Below are positions 11,810 through 20,349 of a stretch of DNA of 21,811 nucleotides, in pieces. Source of the DNA: Paramacrobiotus richtersi (Eukaryota > Tardigrada > Eutardigrada > Parachela > Macrobiotidae); NCBI GenBank assembly GCA_034698045.1, contig JAQGAU010001051.1, positions 1-21,811 of the forward strand, written 5' to 3'. The number at the start of each line of letters is the position of its first letter. Within the stretch, counting starts at the first letter, position 1. The notes beneath the pieces were generated by a model. It ran no database searches and was not told the origin of the DNA. It was given only the letters and a program-made list of their open reading frames with translations. Made by a program: the position numbers and the translations under genes.

Positions 11810-13330
11810 ATGAAGATAGTGCAGCTTAGTTTAACATTCATATTCCTATTTGGACAACACACGTTTGGCTGGTGCCCGGACATGTGGGAACCCTATGGGA
11901 ATAGTTGCTATTTCTTTGGAAGCGACTTTACTCTGTACCGATGCATAACGACATGCATTATGTTTCGTAAAGATGTACTATAAAGAACGACGATGAGTAG
12001 CAAAAATACTGAAGCGCATCTGTTACGATGCGAATGTTAAGTGCATAATATTATCATAACGCATTACCGCCAGAATAATCTCGATTTGTTACTTACTTTC
12101 TGTACGGCATACAGTACAATGACTTTTATACCGGTTTCTGAGTGATATCAATCATAGCATTTCATTGTATTGTACGCATACATGTAATCGTTAATGTGGC
12201 TTTTTTCAATTAGATTGAATCACTACGAGGCCGCAGCATTCTGCAAGATGTTTGGACCCAACGCACACCTGGTGGAGGTTAACAGCATGCGAGAGTATTT
12301 TTTCATCCGTGATAAAGGTACGGACATTTCTTTTACATAGCTTAACAATTATTCGTTAGCTTTTTCATTTGGCAGTTAGAAATGCAGATTGAATACAGCT
12401 TTTCAGACATTTTCGTCCAGCTTGCACGCAATAGGAAACGGCTGTATCGGGCGCGCTTTGCGGCAAGATAATCGTTGACTTTTGCATGCAGGTTTCAGCA
12501 AGAATGATCAGCCTTTATTCTTGCTCAAATTCTTTGTGTCGTATTTCCTGAAGAAGCAACAACCAGTCGATAATAATGTTTTAAGCACACACGGTTCCAT
12601 GTTTCTTCATGGTTACGGAATCACGATCCATCCATCAGAAGGCTCTACTGATTCTCATTTTTGTATTATTCTTTGTATCAGAAATATCTCCCAGGTCCCA
12701 CGTAATCATATGGCAATTAAACAGCGATTGCTTAAATCTTCCGTTTTCTATGAGTACAGCTAGACTTAGTGCCCATAGGCTGACTGCTTTGAGCTATCCT
12801 AAAAAGGAATTCTTTGTACCTGTTTTCAGTGAAATCCATGGGGAAATGGCCAAAAGGACCATGGCTAGGCATGATTCGAACGGATGCCACCCGAACCAAG
12901 TATTTCAACCCCTCAACTGGCAGAGAGTCGGATGACCAAGAGTTTAACCGAAGTGAGTACGACGACCTTCAAGAGTTGAACTGTCTAGCAGAAAACTGAT
13001 GTGACTCGAATTTATAAAGTGGTGCATAATTTGAAATCGGACTCGGTATCCTCGTGGAACTGTATGGGTTTGGATTCGATCGGAGAAAAGTTTGGATTCT
13101 GGAATTGTAAGGATGATGGCAGTCCGCTGTGTGAGCTGGACTCCAGTGCAAGTACCCAAGGTGCTAATCCGCAGGAAGCTAATTTTAAAGTAGTTTTACG
13201 CATGCATTATAGACTTGATTGTGATACGCGCTTTTTTTGCAGGGCTTGCGAGGCTGCTCGTTTATTCGATCTTTTTCTGTTTTTTCAATTTTTTAATGGT
13301 ATACATTACATAGTTGTAGCCTCTTCCTAA
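11810..13330 (+). CDS. C-type lectin-like domain protein, secreted or membrane-tethered
   Basis: A single C-type lectin-like domain follows a signal peptide. The exons are 11810-11934, 12214-12317, 12830-12952 and 13020-13330, with consistent phases 2, 1 and 1; this gives 220 residues. A further splice 13161-13242 (strong CTTTTTTTGCAG acceptor) would end the protein at 13313 with 187 residues. The signal peptide runs MKIVQL to HTFG and cleavage would leave WCPDM. Long-form CTLD landmarks are in order: CPDMWEPYGNSCYFF, EAAAFCKMFGPNAHLVEV, the FFIRD helix, PWLGM, WNCMGLDS, and WNCKDDGSPLCE, giving all six family cysteines. The Ca-binding EPN/QPD and WND motifs are not seen, so sugar binding of the classical type is doubtful. 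The last donor/acceptor pair (12953-13019) ends in AAAG and is the weakest junction. Either C-terminal version ends in a hydrophobic stretch. Confidence 0.85.
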
Positions 13331-13476
13331 ATTCCTTAGTTGTCGCTGCAGTTGTCTAAAAATGTCTCTTGGTTCTGTCGACCATGTGCATGCAAAAGTA
13401 AATTATTCGTGCAACTGCAAACAGTTGTGCAGAATACATTTCCGCTCTCGTTCCGAGTCGTTCGTGTAAATATTCT

Positions 13477-13789
13477 GTACAACGAAGGGGGCCGACAACT
13501 AGACACTGTGAGTTTACGGTTCCAACAACTAGACACTTATTGCCCGTGTGTACTGCGATTGAATGCGCCACCCATACACAGTCTCCGTTGAGTCGCGCTA
13601 CAGCGAGACACAGAACAGACAGGCCTCTCTGCGGTCCTTTCGAGACAGGTGTAGAGAGGCCTGTCTGTCTCTCAGTCTTGCTTGGCTCGCAACTCACGCA
13701 CGCATTTAATCAGCACAAACGGGCATTAGGTGTCTAGTTGTTGGAACAGTCAACTCACAGTGTCTAGTTGTCGGCCCCCTTCGTTGTAC
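13477..13789. mobile_element. Foldback / MITE-like inverted-repeat element
   Basis: Nearly the whole 313 bp is one imperfect inverted repeat. The left end GTACAACGAAGGGGGCCGAC is mirrored by the right end, and the arms stay similar for about 140-155 bp up to a small loop at 13631-13652 flanked by AGACAGGCCTCTCT and AGAGAGGCCTGTCT. Each arm carries two copies of CAACTAGACACT. GTAC stands at both edges; because it is itself a palindrome it may be a 4-bp target duplication, a TA duplication, or part of the arms. It encodes nothing. High arm similarity suggests a fairly young insertion or recent gene conversion between arms. Superfamily not determined. Confidence 0.85.
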
Positions 13790-13909
13790 GAAACTTTGCA
13801 CAGAACACAAAAAGGGTGACTCTTCCTCATGTATCAGCGTATTTACCGATCGGCCAAAGTAGAGTTGGTTCCCATAAGTCATATTTCTGTCTGCATTGCT
13901 TCCACTGAT

Positions 13910-13929
13910 GTAGGTCTCATGAGACCTAC
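13910..13929. repeat. 20-bp perfect palindrome
   Basis: GTAGGTCTCATGAGACCTAC reads the same on both strands, about 440 bp upstream of the receptor kinase start codon. It could be a dimeric-factor binding site or chance. Confidence 0.7.
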
Positions 13930-14369
13930 CTATTGTACGTTGCTCTCGGTAGCGTATTGTTCTGCAATGTCGTTGTTGCCATTTTTCCAATTGGTTATGC
14001 GGTCATTCCCGTGAAGCTCTGAACAAAACCTCCTGGTATTGTTGAGTCACAGCCTCCATACGGCATTTTCCAGCTTTCAAGAAGCACACGGCCGAGCACG
14101 ACTGAATACCACAACATTACTTTATGATTATTTCCCACGAGAGGCAAGAAATAGCTACAAAAGTGTCATGGACAAGATTTCTCGATGTTGCTGTTCTAGA
14201 TTGGTGGCTTATAAGTACGGCACATGTGCTTGGTCTTATTGTCTGCGTCCATTTGTATTGACGTATTTGTTTCGTATGCCTGATAACCTTTAGCCATGCC
14301 ATGCAACATCCATCACAGTAGCGTTATGCATCTCGTGACAGTTTCTTTTGCTACGAGGTTACTACCAGA

Positions 14370-17346
14370 ATGTGCGTTCGGTATTCCGCTCTCCTTGCAG
14401 TTGCTGCATATTGCAACGTTTTCTGTGATAACGATAACGTAAAAAAACCTACCATAGTCCGCGATGATTTTAACGGCAATGCCCTAAACCGTTCAACATG
14501 GAGAATAGTAGACTTTACGGACGAGGACCAAAAAGCATACAACGAGTCCCAGCAGTATCATCGGAGCAATGTGGCTGTTAGAAATGGATCTTTAGTCATC
14601 GTCGCTCAGAAGGAAGTGTACGGCAACTCATCCAGATTTCGCTACACATCGGGACGCATCGACACCAAAGACAAATATCATTTTCAGTATGGGGAAATTG
14701 AATGGCGCGCCAAGTTCCCGAAAGGCGTAGGCTTATGGAGTTTATTATCCTTAGGTCGTGCATATTGTTCTGTTTTCGTTGATCCCTGTACCAGCTTTCC
14801 CCCTGCTCTGTCGTTTGAAGTTCGGGGTGACAACCCTCTGAAGATTGTCGCTAACATGTTCTACGTTCTACCAAACGGTACGGAGGGCAAAGTGACACAA
14901 ATCTACGATACGGGCGTGGATATCAGCAAAGATTTCCACTTGTACAAGATACTACGAACAAGATCAAAGGTAATTTGGTACTTTGATGGAAAGGAGGTTT
15001 TTTCTGTCTACGACAGGTCGATGATTCCTCCTGATCAAATGCAGACTATTGTGCGCCTGGCAGTGGGCGGAAATGTTGTCGGTTCGCCGGACAAAAATAC
15101 AGTGTTTCCGGCGGAAATGCTGATCGATTATGTAATCATTCGTCGGGATGACAGTGCAATGCCGGACTTTACCGATGCTAATGGCATATCGAAAATGACG
15201 ACTTTAGCTGTGGTCCTGGGAATTATACTTCCGATTATCTTGGCCCTTTGCATTGGCGCTGGTGTTTATTATCGTTGGAGACGTCGACAAATGCGACTCG
15301 GTGACATGCGAAAAACGTCAGATGCGTCAACGGTGTCGTTATACCTCTCATTTATGATTTCCAACCCTGTCGGTGATGCCGTACAGGACTACATTGACCT
15401 TCTGGAAATTCCACTCGCTAACTTAGAAATCCGTAAGTGTGGTTGTACAACTGGAACTGGCTGTGCAACAACAATTAGATGTTGCGGTTGAGTTGTGCAA
15501 AATGTGGTTGCAACTGGCAACATCAGCATTAACTAAACAAAACCTAAACCAATCCAGAAAATAAGCAAATCAAGAAAATAACTAAACTCACTATCGCTGC
15601 AGTCTTAGTAGTGCAACTCACACTGAAACAGTTTGCTATATGGTGGTTGCAGATGATTTCGTACTGGGAACTGGTGAATATGGAATTGTGAGGAAAGGCT
15701 TAGCAAAAGGACTTCAAGGGCAGCTTTGCAAAGATCCCACAGTCATAGCTGTAAAAGGTGTCAAAAATGCGAGCAATTATGAGCATATCAAACAACTAAT
15801 GGAAGAAATGAAGATGATGATCAAAGCTGGGCGACATTTAAACATCGTCAATCTTCTGGGAGTTGTTACTAAAGGTACGAACTAAATGCGTGAAGCATGC
15901 CCATGTTTTATTAGTTGTTGAATGTGGTGTTTTGTTTCAGGAGAAGTGTTTCTCCTGACAGAGTACTGCTGCTACGGATCGCTGCTAAAGTATGTTAGAA
16001 TGCATCGAGGAGCATATTTTTACAGCCATGTCGATGCTGCCGGATATTTATTGGACTGTGACGACAATGAGCTGGAAAAACTACGAGCCAGTATTAAGCC
16101 TTTGAGAAAGAGCTGTGGAACATTTCCAGAATGCAACTTTGATAACACTATTATGTCCACGCGTGACCTCGTCAGCTTTGCGTTTCAAATCAGTCGCGGC
16201 ATGGATTATCTTAACAGTCGATCGATAATACACCGGGATCTAGCAGCACGTAATGTTCTCGTTACGGACGGACTGATTGTCAAGATTGCCGATTTTGGCA
16301 TGGCTCGACAGCAGGAAGAATATGTGGTATATGATCAATCGGTGAGTCGTCCGTTAGAGAAAACAAAATACCGCTTTAGAATCTAAAAAACTCGTCCTGT
16401 TATGGAGACATAAATGGATAAATATAAGCTAATGGAGTGAAAAAATGATTGATCACTGTTGGCCGGAATTTTACTGTTGGGAGACTACGTTATGAATCGT
16501 ATGACTGTCGCGGTGTGATTACGGTACTCTATCTTAATAATAATATTATGGTGAATCGGCGGCAGATACACGGTACATAATGATAGTCTCCCGAAACTAA
16601 GTATAACGAGGTCCAAAAAGAACGACTGAACACCTTCTTTCATAGCAGAGCGGGTCCCATTGTTGGTTCTACGCTCGTGGCGCATATACATCTGGCAATA
16701 TGTGTGCTGTTTGTGGAAAAAATAAAACAGTCATCGGGTGTACATATCTGTACAGATTCCGCTACCGGTGAGATGGATGCCACCGGAATCCATTACACGA
16801 CGCGTCTTTTCACAGTACAGTGATGTGTGGTCATTTGGTATCCTGATGTGGGAAGTATTCACTCTGGGAGAGACACCCTATTCCAACAGCCAAGTTCATG
16901 GGCACACCATTACAGAATTTGTTTCCTCACTGACCCATGGCTTGCAGATGGAACGTCCTCCTTGTTGTCCTGCTGAGGTGTACGTAAGACAGCTGTAGAC
17001 CCGTAACATTTCTATGCAAAAAAGAATGTTGGTATACCACCCTAAACAGAGTGTTAATAACGTTTGCGTATAAGAGTGCGTCGTATCTTAATTATAGATC
17101 TCAATGGAGTAAAGCGTCATTCTTTGGGTTTCACCTTTCAGGTACGATATCATGCAAACCTGCTGGAGCTTGCTTCCCGCAAATCGACCTATTTTCCACG
17201 AAATTCAAAGGAATCTGCAGAGAATCTTAGGCGCGGAGTCGGCAGAGGGATATCTTAGTCTAGATGTTCCTTACCAACAATTCAACAAAGACTACGAGGA
17301 AATTTTTTTCAAGTCTCATAATTATTGTCAAAATGATGATACTTAA
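14370..17346 (+). CDS. Receptor tyrosine kinase with degenerate GH16 (glucanase-fold) ectodomain
   Basis: The exons are 14370-15432, 15653-15874, 15941-16341, 16756-16979 and 17142-17346, with phases 1, 1, 0 and 2; the total is 704 residues. Residues 1 to about 20 are a signal peptide. Residues about 31-259 are a GH16 domain ([10 protein letters not shown] start, [29 protein letters not shown], ending LIDYVIIRR). A transmembrane helix spans about 277-301, followed by YRWRRR. The kinase is complete: GTGEYG loop 360-365, K389, helix-C E406, gatekeeper T435, TEYCCYG as in [16 protein letters not shown] 526-533, DFG 546-548, activation-loop Y556/Y559, WMPPES. A short insert lies at about 455-500. 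The tail has Y674, Y681, Y688 (YEEI) and Y698. In the GH16 active site the canonical EIDIxE aligns with P145-A-L-S-F-E150, so the nucleophile and assisting Asp are missing. The likely role is a membrane receptor sensing a glycan or related ligand (inference). A downstream AATAAA at 17445 fits. Confidence 0.92.
15433..15652 (+). other. Intron joining ectodomain/TM exon to kinase exons
   Basis: The donor CC|GTAAGT and acceptor GGTTGCAG give a phase-1 join reading [21 protein letters not shown], which matches receptor kinase juxtamembrane-to-P-loop spacing. A second acceptor, AACAG at 15631, is 21 bases upstream and in frame; it would add seven residues just before the glycine loop. The intron body contains several imperfect copies of a TTGCAACTGG-like motif in both orientations. 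Confidence 0.85.
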
Positions 17347-18386
17347 TGATAGTTCGAAGACCGAGAGTGTGAATGACACTGTACCATAAGATTTCAGGAT
17401 GATCGATATCGGCATCGTTTCTGTTACAAGCCGGCCAGTCATTCAATAAAAGCCATCCTAGTATAATTCACTGGTTTATCTGCAGTACATGCACATATAA
17501 ATGTGTGCTACAAATATTAAAAAAATTGATCTTGTTAGCGCAGTTTATTAGACAGCAAGAAGGCAGCTGCAGAAGCGGGCAAAATCTGTGCTGCCGCGTT
17601 AATCCTCTGCTGTCAGATAAGACTGCAGCAGCAAAAAGCGTAAATTTCAATGAAAAATGAAACTTTAACTGTGCGTACTAGACGGTAAAGGCAAAAGCCG
17701 AAAAGACATCCCGAAAACATTTCCCGATAGCATTAAGAAAATACAAGGAAACGTATTACTGGAGAACAGTTAGGCAGTTTTTACTGGAAGTCTTCCAAAA
17801 TAAACGCAGCAGAGTTATCCGCCTGTTGTTGCAATTGCGCCCAGTGAAGAAATGGTCGAGGTTCGGCTTAACGAAATGATGTTCGCTTTGACGCAACAGC
17901 ATTTTTGTAATGTGTCGTTAAACGGAACAATAAAGATAATCAACTGTAAGTGCTCGAAGTACCGGAAATAAACGTATGAGTAAGACAAGCATTACCGATA
18001 TCGCGATACTCGCAGATGATTCTTTTGGCACGCAAACCGCAATACAATATAAGAGCACAAAACAAGTAACAAAAAAATACATATTCAGTGTACAAATCTC
18101 GCACTGACTGTTCATCAAAAACAAAGTAATTACAGCCCATTCAAAGTAGAAACATCGAAGCACGGATAATTAGAGATTCATTAAACCGTAAACCACATTC
18201 GTCAAGTTAAAACTCTTTCAACAGTAGTCGCAACAACGCTTATTCCATTGCGACAACAAGCTTCGGAATAAAATATTTCCCAGCTTCCATATTGCTCAGG
18301 CAAAGCACCACCATCCATGTGCACGGGTGCAGTGGTTACTCAGTGACCTGTCCTTAACTTGAAAATTCATCACATATGAAAGACTT
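17347..18386. other. Convergent intergenic region
   Basis: This lies between the 3' ends of the plus-strand receptor kinase and the minus-strand mucin-like gene. Apart from the kinase poly(A) signal I see no gene, repeat or structured element. Open frames here are short and unrecognisable. Confidence 0.5.
17445..17450 (+). terminator. Polyadenylation signal of the receptor kinase gene
   Basis: A canonical AATAAA lies about 100 bases after the TAA stop of the GH16-receptor kinase, on the coding strand. It is the only perfect hexamer close to the stop. Confidence 0.6.
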
Positions 18387-20289
18387 CTACGGTAGTTCGT
18401 GTTTCCTGTCACTCTTCTTCTCCCCCTGGGAACTCTGACTGGAACTGGCTGCTGCAGTCGACGTGGCCGTGGACACGGACGTATCCTTCTGGCCCCATGC
18501 CCTGACCTCCAGGAGAGGGTTCTTCGTCATGGAGGACGTCGAATCCGGACTGGAGATCCTCTGGCGCGTCGGAATCACTCCGTGGTTAACGAAGTTCAGA
18601 TACTCGGTTTTCCGTCCCGGGGCGTGGAGGGACGGTAAGGATGCCTGGAAGTCGGGGTTGGTGTAGGCCCAGGGGTTACGCTCCATGTCCGACATGAAGA
18701 GTTTTGTGGTGCGCGGCAGCCGGGTCAGGGTGTAGTCTTGAGCGTTGGGGTTAGAGAGCTGTTTTGTAGGGGCAGAGCAGACAGTGTCGTTGGTTATGGA
18801 CAGGGAGAATTCGCGGCCGCGGCGCCGGTGGAGACGGACGATGAGGATGGTGGCGATGGTTAGGAGGGCTAAGCCTGGAATGAAAGGTTTATTTAGTCAG
18901 TACTAGTTACACAGGTTCATCAGACTCATCCTACACATTGCAGTAATTAAGGGTTGTTTACTGAAAATTTCCAAGCACCATAGCGTGACAAACATTATGA
19001 AAGATAATGTTTTCTTTATGCTAACTTTTTCTATATGTTTTATTAGAATATCTGTATGTCTTCGGTTTAGTATAGCTGTAGCTCTGATTGCGGTAGGTCT
19101 TTCTCTTTGTGTCAAATTTTTTTCCAAAGTCGTTCTATTTGTAAAGAATTACATCAGTTTACAAGTTTATAACTAAATTTTTCTCGGAAGTGTAAATTTA
19201 TACTATAACGGCCTTACAGACAGTTTGTTAGTATTGTCGGTCCACCCGAACAAAATGGTAAATCTATCGATACAGGTTTTACCTAATAAACGAAAAGATC
19301 TGTATACAGCACTGCCATATACTGCTTACCAACAAGTCCGCCAACCACCACATATATCACCCCCGGATAGAACCGACCGGAAGTCGGTGCGATCTGCAAG
19401 TGGGCGAGCGTCTGTTCTTCATCCCCGCGTATACGGGTCAACGAAACCGGCCTGTACAACTTCCCCGTAAAATATAGAGAAAAGTTCCGCAGACCAAATA
19501 TTCTCTGATGTATATATCCGAAATGATTGGCATGTTCCCAGTTTGGCATGGAGAAGTTGACAATTACCGATCCGCATGCAATAGACCACACTCTAATCTG
19601 CTCCGGATCCAGATTATCAAATGCAGACACAAAAGCTTTGGAGAATGATTCAACAAAGCCTTCCGCAGCGTCCTGCGATTGCTCAATCTCGTGGCAACTG
19701 CCGTTGAAGGTCATTAGATAGAACGCGGTCTCGTTGATGTGTTCCCACTGCTCGGGAGCCGGGTCGTGGTAGTCGGTTTCCGGTGATGTGGTTCGTCGGC
19801 GTGTAGTGGACGACATGTTCACCGACGTCGAATTAGCATTTCGTAATATTGGTTTAATGGTATTCGCAACATTTGTAGTTCTCGGTAAGGTCATGGAGGT
19901 TCTTGTCAAGAGATCACTGGTTTTACGGAAGAAAGACGAAGGTGTCGAAGGACCGGAAAGACTACTTGGATACTTTTGTACTGGCCGTAGTATGCCAGAT
20001 GGGAACGGATCATCTTCAGCTAGTTTGGCTGTTCTAGATCCTGTCGATGATACCGAACGAGTTGTCGTGGTGAAGTTGGAACTAGACAATGATAACGTGG
20101 TGTTTTGGATTCGGGATTTTGGAAAGTTTGGCTGGAAGATGGTTCTGTTAAACATGGAGTACTTCTTCCAGCATTCTTCGCCACAGTCGTACAGATAATC
20201 GCTGAGCGAGGTGGCAGTCACGTTGAAAGAGGGAATGGTCGCTGGAGATTGAGTTTTTGGGGTAAAGGAAGGCACTGACGATGAATTTG
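18387..20289 (-). CDS. Mucin-like single-pass membrane protein with SEA-like domain (5' exon missing)
   Basis: Two exons are supported: 20289-19330 and 18874-18387, joined across a 455-bp phase-1 intron (GTAAGC...TTCCAG). The first begins at an acceptor (TTTTATTACAG), so at least one upstream exon carrying the start and signal peptide is needed; I could not find it. The visible part is about 482 residues. Order: a Ser/Thr-rich, heavily N-glycosylatable stretch with one small Cys motif (DCGEEC); a folded region (about residues 182-285 counted from the GTG at 20275) containing CGSVIVNF, like the G-SVVV self-cleavage motif of SEA domains; a transmembrane helix formed across the splice junction (VIYVVVGGLVG + LALLTIATILIV) followed by RLHRRRGR; and a 140-residue cytoplasmic tail with NPWAYTNPDF, ending in an Ala/Ser/Thr-rich segment. 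Dystroglycan or KIAA1549-type juxtamembrane domains are alternatives to SEA. Function unknown; a surface adhesion or protective role is inferred. Confidence 0.8.
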
Positions 20290-20340
20290 CTGTAATAAAA
20301 AGAACGATTAGAATAATACACAGTGTCTAATCTTCGTTCT

Positions 20341-20349
20341 TATTTATTA
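20341..20349. repeat. Left target-site duplication of the 20350-20971 element
   Basis: TATTTATTA, identical to 20972-20980 and directly abutting the inverted-repeat end. The sequence is AT-rich, so chance identity is possible, but it is placed exactly at both boundaries. Confidence 0.6.

Larger units (their letters stand above)
13331..14369. other. Intergenic: lectin 3' end to receptor kinase promoter
   Basis: This holds the foldback element at 13477-13789 and a 20-bp perfect palindrome at 13910-13929. The rest should contain the lectin 3' UTR and the promoter and 5' UTR of the receptor kinase. Open frames in this stretch are explained by the foldback or are short and unrecognisable. Confidence 0.5.

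Noticed and set aside
13356-13737. Several overlapping open frames on both strands
   Set aside because: They fall within the foldback inverted repeat and mirror each other.
14208-14218. TATA-like CTTATAAGTAC upstream of the receptor kinase
   Set aside because: A single short AT-rich match with no initiator or conservation evidence is not enough to call a promoter.
18807-18820. GAATTCGCGGCCGC, an EcoRI-NotI adapter-like string
   Set aside because: It is read through in frame as the basic stop-transfer and start of the cytoplasmic tail (RRRGREFS) with coding sequence on both sides, so natural sequence is more likely than cloning-adapter contamination.
19788-20198. 136-codon plus-strand open frame
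   Set aside because: It is the antisense shadow of the mucin-like ectodomain exon, whose frame, splice sites and membrane helix are clear on the minus strand.
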